Source: Planctomycetota bacterium (lineage in GTDB: Bacteria > Planctomycetota > B15-G4). From it: DNA of 11,480 nt. The stretch is taken from contig QNBX01000145.1 in assembly GCA_003644265.1 (NCBI GenBank), positions 1 to 11,480 of the forward strand, written 5' to 3'. The position numbers and the translations under genes were made by a program. Each line of letters opens with the position of its first letter. Position 1 is the stretch's first letter. Positions 1-7,985 of the stretch are shown in pieces. Under the pieces are notes generated by a model. It made no database searches and was not told where the DNA came from. It was given only the letters and a program-made list of their open reading frames with translations.

Positions 1-320
1 CGCCGCGCACTGTAGACGCGGCCCATGCCGCCCTCGCCCAGCAGCGCCTCCAAGGTCCAGGCGCCCAGCGTGCGGCCCAGCCAGGGGTCTTTCCCCGACG
101 CTTCCAGCGCCTCGGAGAAGACAGCGGCCGAGGGTGTCAGCGTGGCGGCGCCGCCGGCCTCGGCCTCTGCGTCCGCCGCCAGCAGCTGCTCGACCTCGGT
201 GCGCAGCGCGGCGTCGTCGCCGCAGGCCGCGGCCAGGAACGCGGCGCGCTCATCCGACGCCCGGTCCAAGGCGTCGAAGAAGAGCTGCTCGATCCTGCGC
301 GCGCGGTCGCTGTCGGTCAC
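1..320 (-). CDS. Serine/threonine protein kinase, N-terminal part (runs off the left edge)
   Basis: Translating the minus strand from a GTG at 318-320 gives 106 residues that continue past base 1. Residues 94-103 read LGEGGMGRVY, the glycine-rich ATP-binding loop of Hanks-type Ser/Thr kinases. Before it lies a helical, acidic stretch of about 75 residues (RIEQLFFDALDRASDERAAF at 9-28, then ACGDDAALRTEVEQLLAAD at 32-50). This is the extension typical of planctomycete and acidobacterial kinases encoded near TIGR02999 sigma factors. The catalytic lysine, HRD and DFG motifs would lie outside the window. There is no ATG in frame; GTG was chosen because the family homology begins there, and a GGGAG (333-337) lies 12 bases upstream, slightly far. 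The frame is open back to a stop at 408-410. The gene follows the second paralogue by 62 bases and may be co-transcribed. Kinase identity is secure; the exact start is not. Confidence 0.86.
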   Translation of the reverse strand, partial: MTDSDRARRIEQLFFDALDRASDERAAFLAAACGDDAALRTEVEQLLAADAEAEAGGAATLTPSAAVFSEALEASGKDPWLGRTLGAWTLEALLGEGGMGRVYSAR

Positions 321-382
321 GGGTTCCAGGGACTCCCGACGCGAGGATGCCAAGCGGACCGCGGGTCCGTCTATCAGCGGCC

Positions 383-2764
383 TCAGTCCATGTCGATCAC
401 GAGGGTCTCAGGCTTCACGAGATCGACCACGGTGAACGGGACGTTCCGCTCGGCTCCGTCCCCACTCCACACCTTCAGCTCGTAGCTGCCCGGTGCCAGG
501 CTGACGACATGGCGGGCCGTGCCGCCGAAGACGACCTGGGCCAGCCACTGTGAGACGACCTGCCCGCCGAGCGCCTTGAGCGTCCATGAGTACTGATGCC
601 GGAGCTGCTCTCCCCCGGACCAGCGGAGGTCGATGCGCTGGCCGACACCGGCGCGCACCTCGACCTGGGCGAAGGCCACGCCACCCTGCTCGATCAGCAC
701 GGGAACGAGCGTGATCGCGACACCCTTCCCGCTCAGGGTCAGCGTGCCGGGCCCCGCCGCGACGGGAGGGCTGAGGGCCTTGAGACCATCCCGCGGGATG
801 TGCGCCCGGGCGCCGTCGGCCGCCTCGATGAACAAGGCCAGCTTGTCCAACGGCACGTCAGGCGCCGCCGCGATCTCGACCCGGACCCGCCCTCCTGCGA
901 GCAGACGCAGCACGCCGAGGTCAGTCGTCCGGCCCGGCGCGATCTGCAGCGGCACCGGCGCCAACCCGCCTGTGCCGGGGACGATCGCGCGGAGCGAGTA
1001 CTCCCCTGGCATCAGCTCGTCGATGGTGGCGCAACCGTCATCGCCCAAAGACAGCTCGATCTTCCACGGTGCGCCGTCCGTCCGTTTCAGCAGGAGTCGC
1101 CCTGATGTGGGCGACTGACCCTGCGCGTCCAGCAGGCAGGCGCTGAAGGCGCCCGACTCCTGCCCCCGCGTGGTGACCAGCAGCTTGATCGGTCCATCGC
1201 CGAGGGCCACGTCACGTCGCTCCACCACCGGCTGCAGGCGCGCGCCCTGCGGATCGTAGACGCGGAGATGAAACGGCCCTGCGCCCAGGCCGGGCAGCAC
1301 GAAGCCTCCCTCCACGTCGGTCATGTCGCTGTGGCCCCGGCTCTCGTCTTCGTCGGTGTTGTGTGCCACGACCAACCAATCCGGGACGGGCTCGTCGCGC
1401 ATGGCGTCCCACACCTTCCCGGCGAGGGACGCGCCCCGCTGCAGCACGAGGTCGCACGGCGTCGGCCGCTCCGGCGTCAGCTGCACTTCGGCCGTGACCA
1501 CGGCTCGACACTCGTGATGCTCCACCGCGACCGAGCTCTGTCCTGCGGCGAGCCCGTCCAGCAGGTAGCGCCCAAAGGCGTCGGTGACTCCATCCCGACC
1601 CAGGTGGCTGGCCCAGTCGCCCCACATGACGCTCGCGCCGGCCATGGGCCTGCCCTGTTCGTCCGTCACCACACCGTGGACCTCGCAGCCGGGGGGGAGC
1701 GACAGCTCGACCTCTGCGGGCGCCGTGGCCGACAGGTGCACCGAGCGCGTGGCCGCCGCGTAGCCCGTCGCGCGGCAGAGCACCGACGTCGTCCCGATCG
1801 GCAGGGCCTGAAACGCGAAGCGCCCGTCCGCCGCGCTGAAGCCAGTGACCGCGGGCGTCCGCTCCCCCCGTGCGCCGGGCGGCGCACGGAATCCGTTCTC
1901 CCAGCCGACGACGACCCGGGCGTCCGAAACAGGCGCGCCCTGGGCGTCGACGACGCGCCCACGGAGCTCCGCGCCCGCGGGTCCGAGTGTGAGCGTGATG
2001 AGCGCGTCGGCGTCCGCGTCGTCGTCTAACCGGTGCAGCGCCGAGGGGCTGTCAGGCGGGCGGATCGCGCCGACCTGATGCCACGACCCGACGGCCTCGA
2101 TAGCGAAATACCCGCTGCGGTCCGCCTGGGTCACCACGGCGCCCTCCGTGTGGTTGGCTGCCGCCGACAGCCAGATGTCCGCCCCCTCCACCGGGTCCCC
2201 CTGAAGGTCAACGACCTGACCGCGCACGAGGCGCCCAGCCGGAATCACCAGCTCCAGTTCGGCCTGCTCGCCGGGCTCGATGCGCCCGGTGACCGCCCCG
2301 CCACGATCTCCGTAGGCGCCCACGTCGCCGCAGCGCAGCGCGTCGAAACGGGCCTCGCCCTGGTGGTCCGTCCGCTCGGTTCGCATGGCGTAGTCAACGC
2401 TGCGCCCGGGCGACTGGGTCATGGCCCGAATCACCACGCCCTCAGCGGGGCGCCCATCCTCGAAGCGAGCCCGCACGAGCAGCGAACCCACGGGCGGCGC
2501 GTCCAGATCGATAGGCGTGGCGTCGATCGTGCCGGTCGTGTCCTTCGCGACCCGTCCATAGCCAACCAGCGCCTCGACCTCGTGCACGGTGCGTTCGGGC
2601 GCCCCGCTCGGTTCGGGATGGAGTTGGACCGGTTGATCGCCGCGGGACGACCGGTCGGCGGGATCGCTGACGACAGCGCCCCCCCCCTCGCCGAGCCACC
2701 ACGCCAGGCCGAGCAGCACCACGATCACACCGGCGCACGCCGCCAACAGACCTCGTCCGCCCAT
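383..2764 (-). CDS. Membrane-anchored carboxypeptidase-regulatory-like repeat protein, paralogue B
   Basis: 793 residues. One hydrophobic segment at about 7-24, after a short Arg-containing N-terminus, predicts a type II anchor (or uncleaved signal) with almost the whole protein outside the cytoplasm. A Pro/Ser/Asp-rich linker spans about 27-92. It is followed by beta-sandwich repeats with the G.V.D..G.P..GA.V.. signature of CarboxypepD_reg-like domains: RLVRGQVVDLQGDPVEGADI (178-197), ELRGRVVDAQGAPVSDARVV (266-285), EVHGVVTDEQGRPMAGASVM (361-380), ASLAGKVWDAMRDEPVPDWL (445-464). Less regular copies start near 94, 538 and 625. There is no zinc-carboxypeptidase catalytic domain, so an enzymatic role is not supported; these domains usually serve in adhesion, binding or as structural stalks. 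The open frame extends to 2878, but the ATG at 2762-2764 matches the paralogue's start and has GGGGAG nine bases upstream. Five of its Cys residues (330, 360, 419, 543, 578) are conserved in the paralogue, suggesting disulfides. Function unknown. Confidence 0.87.
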   Translation of the reverse strand: MGGRGLLAACAGVIVVLLGLAWWLGEGGGAVVSDPADRSSRGDQPVQLHPEPSGAPERTVHEVEALVGYGRVAKDTTGTIDATPIDLDAPPVGSLLVRARFEDGRPAEGVVIRAMTQSPGRSVDYAMRTERTDHQGEARFDALRCGDVGAYGDRGGAVTGRIEPGEQAELELVIPAGRLVRGQVVDLQGDPVEGADIWLSAAANHTEGAVVTQADRSGYFAIEAVGSWHQVGAIRPPDSPSALHRLDDDADADALITLTLGPAGAELRGRVVDAQGAPVSDARVVVGWENGFRAPPGARGERTPAVTGFSAADGRFAFQALPIGTTSVLCRATGYAAATRSVHLSATAPAEVELSLPPGCEVHGVVTDEQGRPMAGASVMWGDWASHLGRDGVTDAFGRYLLDGLAAGQSSVAVEHHECRAVVTAEVQLTPERPTPCDLVLQRGASLAGKVWDAMRDEPVPDWLVVAHNTDEDESRGHSDMTDVEGGFVLPGLGAGPFHLRVYDPQGARLQPVVERRDVALGDGPIKLLVTTRGQESGAFSACLLDAQGQSPTSGRLLLKRTDGAPWKIELSLGDDGCATIDELMPGEYSLRAIVPGTGGLAPVPLQIAPGRTTDLGVLRLLAGGRVRVEIAAAPDVPLDKLALFIEAADGARAHIPRDGLKALSPPVAAGPGTLTLSGKGVAITLVPVLIEQGGVAFAQVEVRAGVGQRIDLRWSGGEQLRHQYSWTLKALGGQVVSQWLAQVVFGGTARHVVSLAPGSYELKVWSGDGAERNVPFTVVDLVKPETLVIDMD

Positions 2765-2773
2765 GCCGCGCAG

Positions 2774-2779
2774 CTCCCC
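2774..2779 (-). promoter_or_regulatory. Ribosome binding site deciding the start of paralogue B
   Basis: GGGGAG on the minus strand lies nine bases before the ATG at 2762-2764. The upstream in-frame start at the far end of the open frame (2878) lacks homology to the paralogue. The residues after this internal ATG align with the paralogue from the first residue through LLGLAWWLGE, so this site fixes the true start. Confidence 0.6.
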
Positions 2780-2840
2780 ACGACTCGATTCCGGGCTCGC
2801 CGGATCGACAACTCGAACCCGGCATCGGGGTCTAGCAGCC

Positions 2841-2857
2841 CCTACGGCGTGATCGCC
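2841..2857 (-). repeat. 17-bp copy of the protease gene's stop-codon region (duplication scar)
   Basis: The plus-strand word cctacggcgtgatcgcc occurs here and at 5426-5442, where it encodes the last residues (AITP) and TAG stop of the C25 protease gene. Here it lies between the two paralogues, in no gene. Just downstream on the minus strand, a GGGG/CCCC inverted repeat (2827-2830 with 2839-2842) sits where the protease gene has its GCAGC/GCTGC hairpin. The protein-level similarity does not continue beyond these few codons. The simplest reading is that the duplication that made the paralogue pair carried the tip of the upstream protease gene with it. Confidence 0.5.
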
Positions 2858-2917
2858 CTCGCCGCCCAGCGCACCCACGCCCGCGGGCCGCTCGTGCGAG
2901 CTTGCTTCCCGCCGGCC

Positions 2918-5317
2918 TCAGTCCATGTCGATCTCGAGCACGTCGTTTCTCACGCCGTCGGCCAGCTTGAAGGGCACGCGGAGCTCCTCCATCGCAGCGC
3001 TCCATACGATCAGCTCGTAGTTGCCGGGCGCCAGCCTGATGACGGCCGTATCGAGGGGGTCGTCAAGCATGCATCGCGGGCGACTGATGACGACGCGTCC
3101 GCTGTGCGTCTGGGCCCGCCAACCATATCGGCGCCGCTCATTTCCGCTGCCTGGCCAGCGGAACGCGACGTGCTGCACCACGCCGCGACGCACGTCGACT
3201 TGTACGAGGGAATCGCGGCCCTCCTCGATGACCACAGGGAACCGGTCCTGGGCGATGTCATTCCCTCTCACGGTCACCGCTCCCGTGCCCGCCGCGACGG
3301 CAGGGCTGAGCGCCGCGAGGCCGTCGTGCGGGATGGGCACCGAGCGGCCGTCATCGGCCTCATACCACAGGCGCAGCCGGTCCAACGGCACATCGGGCGC
3401 AGCCGTGAGCGAGACCCGGACCCGGCCCCCCGCGAGCAGGCGCAGCACACCGAGGTCGGTGGTGCGGCCCGGCGCGACCCGCAGCGTCATCGACGGCACT
3501 CCTCCCGTGTCAGCGACGTGCGCGCGCAGCGCGTACTCGCCCGCCGCCAGCTCGTCGATGGTGACGCATCCGCCGTCGTCCAGGTTGCCTCCTCTGCTCG
3601 AGGACACACCATCGATGCGTTCCAGCATCACCTGCCCCGCCGTCGGCGGCTGATCCTCCGCACCTAGCAAGCAGACGCTGACGGCGCCGGTGTCGTGGCC
3701 GCGTGTGGTGACCAGGAACTCGAGCGGGCCATCGGCCGAGGTCACGTCGCGCTGCTCCACCATCGTCTGAGGGAGCGCGCCGGAACGCGTGTCAACCACG
3801 CGCACCGTGAACGGCCCGGCGCCCAGGCCGACGAGTTCGAACTCCCCACTGGCGTCCGTCTCGGCGTCGCGGCCCCAGTTCTCCTGCTGGTCTGATCGAT
3901 GGGCCACGACCAGCCAGCCAGGGATCGGCTCATCGCGCACGGCGTCCCAGACCCTGCCGGCGAGGGAGGCGCCGCGTTGCAGCACGAGGTCGTACGACCC
4001 GGGCTGGCCCGGCCTCAGCTGGAGGCGGACCGACGCCTGCCCGAGGCATGCGCCGTGCGTCGCCTTGAGCCAGCTGCCGCCCGCATCAAGCCCGTCCAGC
4101 AAGTAGCGTCCGTGGGCGTCCGTGACGCCGCGCCGGTCCATAAAGCTGTACCCCTCGCCCCACAGCACGACGGCGTCGGCCAGGGGCTGTCCCTGGCCAT
4201 CCGTCACCACGCCGTGGACCTCGCATCCGGGTGGAAGCCGCAGTTCGATCTCCGCCGGTTCGTCCACCGACAAGCGCTCCAGTCGTCGGATCGCCGCGTA
4301 CCCCGGTGCGCGGCAGGTCACCATCACCTGCTCCCAGGGCAGGGCCTGGAAGGCGAAGCCTCCGTCCTCGCCGCTGAATGCAGGCTCAGGCGGCGGCCCC
4401 GTACCCGGCGCGAGCAGCGGGTTGAACACGCCACCGTCCCAGCCGACGACGACCCGCGCGCCCGCGATGGGCGCGCCCCGGCGATCGACGACACGCCCGC
4501 GGAGCTCCGCTCCCACGGAACCCAGGGCGAGCGTGATCAGCGCGTCGGGGTCCGCGTCGCCCTCCAACGAGTGCAGCGGCGAAGGCGTGCGGGGTGGCTG
4601 CATCGCCGCGACATGACGCCAGCGCCCGACCGCCTCGATGGCAAAGTAGCCGACGCGGTCCGACTGCGTCACCACGGCGCCTTGCGCCGCCAGCCCGAGA
4701 CCCGACAGCCAGATGTCGGCCGACCCCACCGGGAGGCCCTGTGGATCCACGACCTGACCCCGCACGAGGCGACCCGCGGGGAGCACGAGCTCCAACTCGG
4801 TGAGGACCCCGGGCTGCACCTGCCCGCTGACTTCCCCGCCGCGCACGCCGTAGACATCCACCGAGCCCATGCGCAGCGCCTTGAAGAGCGCCTCGCCCTG
4901 CTCGTCCACCCGCACGACGCGCGGCGCCTGATCGACGCTGCGGCCTGGGCCCCGGCTGAAGGCCTGGAGAGCCACGCCCTGTGCCGGGCGGCCGTCCTCG
5001 AAGCGTGCCCGCACCAGCAAGTCCCCCACGGACGGCGCGTCCAGGTCGAAGAGCCCCGGGTCCCCCGTGCGACCTGGCTCCGCGGCCGAGACGCCGTGAC
5101 CCACGAGGGCCTCGGCCTCCTGCACGCTGGGCGCAGGCACCGCGTCCAACTCGGGCGGGAGTTGGCTGGCCTGCTCAGCGCGCGGCGCCAGCACGACGGG
5201 GTCGCCCGCGTCGACGCCGCCATCGATACCGCCCCACTCGCCAAGCCACCACGCCAGGCCGAGCAGCGCGGCGACGACGGCCACGCCCGCTCCCGTCCAC
5301 AGCGACCGACCGCGCAT
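2918..5317 (-). CDS. Membrane-anchored carboxypeptidase-regulatory-like repeat protein, paralogue A
   Basis: 799 residues, collinear with paralogue B and clearly similar to it from end to end. Shared landmarks are LLGLAWWLGE (18-27, the membrane anchor), LLVRARFEDGRPAQGVALQA (100-119), AGRLVRGQVVDPQGLPVGSA (181-200), the ELRGRVVD block (271-278), CEVHGVVTDGQGQPLADAVV (365-384), LQRGASLAGRVWDAVRDEPI (446-465), GRTTDLGVLRLLAGGRVRVS (617-636) and a terminal IDMD. A linker of about 75 residues separates the anchor from the repeats. Cys 335, 365, 424, 549 and 584 match Cys of paralogue B; Cys749 is private. The open frame runs upstream to 5452 and would overlap the protease gene by 26 bases. The start at 5315-5317 is preferred because it aligns with paralogue B and has GGGAGG eight bases upstream. 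The gene follows the protease by 109 bases. It is predicted to be an extracytoplasmic membrane-tethered stalk or binding protein; ligand unknown, no catalytic motif seen. Confidence 0.87.
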   Translation of the reverse strand: MRGRSLWTGAGVAVVAALLGLAWWLGEWGGIDGGVDAGDPVVLAPRAEQASQLPPELDAVPAPSVQEAEALVGHGVSAAEPGRTGDPGLFDLDAPSVGDLLVRARFEDGRPAQGVALQAFSRGPGRSVDQAPRVVRVDEQGEALFKALRMGSVDVYGVRGGEVSGQVQPGVLTELELVLPAGRLVRGQVVDPQGLPVGSADIWLSGLGLAAQGAVVTQSDRVGYFAIEAVGRWRHVAAMQPPRTPSPLHSLEGDADPDALITLALGSVGAELRGRVVDRRGAPIAGARVVVGWDGGVFNPLLAPGTGPPPEPAFSGEDGGFAFQALPWEQVMVTCRAPGYAAIRRLERLSVDEPAEIELRLPPGCEVHGVVTDGQGQPLADAVVLWGEGYSFMDRRGVTDAHGRYLLDGLDAGGSWLKATHGACLGQASVRLQLRPGQPGSYDLVLQRGASLAGRVWDAVRDEPIPGWLVVAHRSDQQENWGRDAETDASGEFELVGLGAGPFTVRVVDTRSGALPQTMVEQRDVTSADGPLEFLVTTRGHDTGAVSVCLLGAEDQPPTAGQVMLERIDGVSSSRGGNLDDGGCVTIDELAAGEYALRAHVADTGGVPSMTLRVAPGRTTDLGVLRLLAGGRVRVSLTAAPDVPLDRLRLWYEADDGRSVPIPHDGLAALSPAVAAGTGAVTVRGNDIAQDRFPVVIEEGRDSLVQVDVRRGVVQHVAFRWPGSGNERRRYGWRAQTHSGRVVISRPRCMLDDPLDTAVIRLAPGNYELIVWSAAMEELRVPFKLADGVRNDVLEIDMD

Positions 5318-5325
5318 CTCCAACG

Positions 5326-5331
5326 CCTCCC
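5326..5331 (-). promoter_or_regulatory. Ribosome binding site deciding the start of paralogue A
   Basis: GGGAGG on the minus strand, eight bases before the ATG at 5315-5317. It supports the short form of 799 residues over the 844-residue frame, whose extra Arg-rich N-terminus overlaps the protease gene and has no counterpart in the paralogue. Confidence 0.65.
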
Positions 5332-5411
5332 GTCGACACAACCCGGGGCTCGGCGGACTCGCCACCGAACCGAGCGAGCATGCTACCAGCACCCTGGATC
5401 TGTCAGCGCCC

Positions 5412-5426
5412 GCAGCGCGCGGCTGC
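5412..5426 (-). terminator. Short hairpin directly after the protease stop codon
   Basis: GCAGC, five-base loop CGCGC, GCTGC, starting one base past the TAG of the protease gene. There is no T-run after it, so it is at most a weak or factor-assisted terminator, or an mRNA 3'-end stabiliser. Confidence 0.3.
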
Positions 5427-7943
5427 CTACGGCGTGATCGCCTGCACCGCATTACTCAGCGACACGTCCTGCGACGCGGCGTGGTCCGAGAACGCGAACT
5501 GGAACCAGAGCTCGGTGTCGGCCGGGACGCCGGCGGGCCAGAGGCTGTCGAGGTGGATCTCACCCAGGCCGTCGGTGAACAACAGCAGCGGTTCGAGCAG
5601 CAGCGGGATGGGGTAGAGCTCGCCGCCCTTGAAGGCCACGGGGCCCGCATCGCCGCCGATGAACAGGGCGGCCAGGGCGTTGTCGGCGCCGTCCTGCGCG
5701 TCGAGCGTGACCACGGTGTTGGCCGTGAGCGGGCCGCCGCCCACCAGGTCGGGCTTGCCGTGGATGCCGGCCTTGGCGCCCGCGAAGGTGGCCCAGGCGC
5801 CGCTCACCACGCCGGCGGCGCCCTCGATCTGGTTGCCGTGCGGATCGGAGGTGGTGATGTCGACGTGGGCCTGGATGTCGCTGGGCAGGCCGGGCAGCGT
5901 GGCGCCGCCGCCGCTGTCTGTGTAGGCCTCCACCTGGAACAGCGGCGGGTCGCCGGGGTGCAGGCCCGACTGGAAGGCCGACACCAACGCGCCCACCACC
6001 GGGCTGCCCTGATCGTCGCTGACGCGCACGTCGAAGCTGCACGGGCCGCCGCCCGGCGGGCAGGTGGGAATGGTCTGGGGCGCAAGCAGCGTCAGCGGCG
6101 TGGGGTTCACGCGCCGGATGTGCATGGAGGGGTCGCCCAGCAGCATGTACATCCAGCTGTTCTTGCCGGGCTCGAGCTCGGCCATGCGCGCCTCGGCCCA
6201 GGCGATGGCCTGGCCGTGCCGCGTGAGCCCGAGGTCGTACACAGCCTTGAACATGCTCTGGTTCAGCACGTGGTTCTGCGCCGTGCCCGACACATGCGTG
6301 GAGCCGTAGTGCGCCACCGCGCCGGTGCCGGGCCGCTCCATCCAGGACTCACCGATGCCGTCGACCAGACCGGTGCCGTAGTCGAGCCGGTTGTTCCAGC
6401 ACGAGAACGACCACATCACCACGCTGTCGGCCACATCGGGGATGACCAGGATCTCGTTCTTGTGGAACAGCTCGTTGAGCGTGTTCCACTGCCACCATGA
6501 GGTCGAGCTGCCGTGGCCGCGGTAGGCCACCAGCCCCGTGCCCTGATGGATGGCGCTGCGCACGTCGGCGTTGTCGTTGCCCGGCACGCTGCCGTAGAGC
6601 TTCTCGAAGCTCGGCGGCACGGCGTAGCTGGCGTTGGCCACCGACTCGTGGTTGCCCTCGTACTTGCCCGGCGCGTCCTCCAAGTTGGCCACCAGCAGGG
6701 CCTCGTCGAAGTGCTGTGCGGTCTGGTTCAGGTGGTACTCGATGATCTTGTCGAGCTGGCGCGAGAGGTCGTCCGCGTCGTCCACCGACAGGCGGCCCAC
6801 GAAGATCTCCTCGTCCAGATCGCCGTCGCCGGGCGAGCCGTACAGGTCGTCGCTCACGTACTGCGGCGCCGACGGTGACGAGCACATGGGCAGGGCGTCG
6901 ATGTCTCCCACCAGCAGGCAGTAGTGGTCGTCCCAGGGGCTGCCCGACTGGTACCAGGCGTCGATGGCCGCGCGGATGTTGCCGCAGGTCAGGAAGGCGA
7001 TGGACTCCAGCTCCAGGATGTCCACGTCGAAGCCCTGGCCCTGCTTGAGGTTGATGAAGGGCTCGAGCGTGGGCAGATAGACCTGCGACGTGACGATCAG
7101 GTAGTTGCCGCCGAAGCCGCTGCCGTCCACGGGCAGCGCGAAGCTGTGGGCGCTCCAGTTGTCGAACGTCGCCGCGGCCAGGCCCGCGCGGTCGGGCGTC
7201 ATGCTCGGAAAGGCCGCCGTCACACCGGCCGCCTGGAAGTGCACGCGCAGGTGACCGCTGGCCGAAAGCAGACCCGTGCCGGGGTCCCAACCGAAGGGGG
7301 AGATCTCCACCCGGGCCGAGGGCAGCGAGTCCATCCAGGGCTGCACAGGGGCGCTGCCCGTGGCCGGGGAGGCGGGGAAGACCGCCGTGCCGCCGTACAC
7401 AGCGGGGTCGATCACGAACTGCTCGGGGCTGCCGTCGAGATCGCCGGGGCCCGGGTCGAGCGTGGGGTCGAAGGCCTCATCCGTCTGCTGCACACCGAAG
7501 GGCAGGGGCAGCGACGCCGGGACCACGTGCGGGTCGAGGTCGGTCACGGACATGAGCTGCACGCTGGTGGCCGTGTTGGTCACGGCCAGGCGCAGGCGCG
7601 CCACGGGCAGGTCCGGCGCGCCCTCCTGGCCGATGCGGCCCAGCCCGGGCACCGTGATGCGCTGGTAGGTGTTGCCGTCGCCCGGCGCCACCGACTCGCT
7701 CCAGTAGCCGTGCACAAACACGTCGAAGAAGGAGTCGGCCTGGGTCGAGCTGCCGCTGTCGAAGACGACCTCGGCGGGCGTGCCGGCCGGTGAGCTGTCC
7801 AGCCTGTTCCAGACCTGGGCGCCGGCGGCGGCGGGCAGCAGGGACGCCGCCAGCAGGGCGGCAGACAAGCGGCGCGCGCCGACGGTCGCGGCACGCCAGG
7901 CAGCGCGACGGTGGTGGGAGCGACGCAGGGAGTGGACGTTCAT
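5427..7943 (-). CDS. Secreted gingipain-type cysteine protease (peptidase family C25)
   Basis: 838 residues. A signal peptide with a long Arg-rich n-region ends near AGA|Q (42/43). Residues about 92-240 resemble the C25 propeptide (ITVPGLGRIGQEGAPDLPVA at 96-115), which keeps such enzymes inactive until cleaved. The catalytic domain spans about 278-610: YLIVTSQVYLPTLEPFINLK (281-300), LLVGDIDALP (343-352), SDDLYG (364-369), FVGRLSVDDADDLSRQLDKI (381-400), YRGHGSS with catalytic His477, FSCWNN with catalytic Cys515, and LLGDPSMHI (601-609), the usual end of the fold. The His-Cys spacing of 38 is close to that of gingipain R. An Ig-like or carboxypeptidase-regulatory-like domain (about 613-715) follows, then the 115-residue module (724-838) shared with two neighbouring proteins. 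Gingipains of Bacteroidetes instead end in a type IX secretion signal, which is absent here. The ATG has GAGG five bases upstream. Substrate specificity cannot be read from the sequence. Confidence 0.93.
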   Translation of the reverse strand: MNVHSLRRSHHRRAAWRAATVGARRLSAALLAASLLPAAAGAQVWNRLDSSPAGTPAEVVFDSGSSTQADSFFDVFVHGYWSESVAPGDGNTYQRITVPGLGRIGQEGAPDLPVARLRLAVTNTATSVQLMSVTDLDPHVVPASLPLPFGVQQTDEAFDPTLDPGPGDLDGSPEQFVIDPAVYGGTAVFPASPATGSAPVQPWMDSLPSARVEISPFGWDPGTGLLSASGHLRVHFQAAGVTAAFPSMTPDRAGLAAATFDNWSAHSFALPVDGSGFGGNYLIVTSQVYLPTLEPFINLKQGQGFDVDILELESIAFLTCGNIRAAIDAWYQSGSPWDDHYCLLVGDIDALPMCSSPSAPQYVSDDLYGSPGDGDLDEEIFVGRLSVDDADDLSRQLDKIIEYHLNQTAQHFDEALLVANLEDAPGKYEGNHESVANASYAVPPSFEKLYGSVPGNDNADVRSAIHQGTGLVAYRGHGSSTSWWQWNTLNELFHKNEILVIPDVADSVVMWSFSCWNNRLDYGTGLVDGIGESWMERPGTGAVAHYGSTHVSGTAQNHVLNQSMFKAVYDLGLTRHGQAIAWAEARMAELEPGKNSWMYMLLGDPSMHIRRVNPTPLTLLAPQTIPTCPPGGGPCSFDVRVSDDQGSPVVGALVSAFQSGLHPGDPPLFQVEAYTDSGGGATLPGLPSDIQAHVDITTSDPHGNQIEGAAGVVSGAWATFAGAKAGIHGKPDLVGGGPLTANTVVTLDAQDGADNALAALFIGGDAGPVAFKGGELYPIPLLLEPLLLFTDGLGEIHLDSLWPAGVPADTELWFQFAFSDHAASQDVSLSNAVQAITP
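5430..5774 (-). other. Shared C-terminal module, copy 1 (protease residues 724-838)
   Basis: Begins AGIHGKPDLVGGGPL and continues with VAFKGGELYPIP, LWPAGVPADTELWFQFAFSD and the end LSNAVQAITP. It is the most divergent of three copies in the window: the GFAASN element has become DVSLSN, and PFKGG has become AFKGG. Length (115) and C-terminal position agree with copies 2 and 3. Confidence 0.75.
7713..7748 (-). other. STxADSFFDVFV motif in the protease
   Basis: Residues 66-77 of the protease (STQADSFFDVFV), in the linker between signal peptide and propeptide, match residues 196-207 of the adjacent Cys-rich protein at 11 of 12 positions. The underlying DNA shares 15 identical bases (7717-7731 and 8809-8823). 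Confidence 0.7.
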
Positions 7944-7967
7944 GCTGACCTCGAGTGGTGTGCGCGA

Positions 7968-7985
7968 CCGGGCGCGCCCGCCCGG
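7968..7985 (-). promoter_or_regulatory. GC-rich hairpin in the leader of the protease gene
   Basis: CCGGGCG, loop of four, CGCCCGG: a perfect seven-base-pair stem in the 105-base gap between the Cys-rich gene and the protease gene. It lies 24 bases before the protease ATG and about 15 before its ribosome binding site (7949-7952). A second stem, CGGAC/GTCCG (7983-7995), overlaps its arm, so the two would compete. It could be a terminator for the upstream gene or a leader element; no T-run is present. Confidence 0.35.

Larger units (their letters stand above)
378..5442 (-). repeat. Tandem gene duplication, two units of about 2.5 kb
   Basis: Unit 1 spans about 2913-5442 and unit 2 about 378-2857, with 55 unmatched bases between (2858-2912). 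The left borders share 21 identical bases (378-398 and 2913-2933), covering the last codons, the TGA stop and five bases beyond. The right borders share the 17-bp word at 2841-2857 and 5426-5442. Inside, a 24-base identity in the anchor-coding part occurs at 2694-2717 and 5244-5267. The rest has diverged, so the duplication is old. Confidence 0.7.

Noticed and set aside
2765..2912. Possible tRNA or CRISPR element between the paralogues (a ggttcga-like word is present)
   Set aside because: No cloverleaf or acceptor stem can be drawn and there is no regular repeat-spacer pattern here or elsewhere in the window.
383..5317. Paralogues as zinc carboxypeptidases or as anti-sigma factors
   Set aside because: Only the regulatory-like beta-sandwich repeats are present, with no peptidase metal-binding motif. 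The cytoplasmic part is only about six residues, too short for a sigma-binding domain.
2033..5437. Long plus-strand open frames of 544 and 512 codons opposite the paralogues
   Set aside because: They are antisense to two clearly homologous proteins, have His/Arg/Gln-rich composition without domain signatures, and are expected from high GC at third codon positions. The same holds for plus-strand frames at 7911-8963 and 8131-9288.
5430..5774. Type IX secretion signal at the end of the protease
   Set aside because: The ending matches the local shared module, not the Bacteroidetes C-terminal signal.
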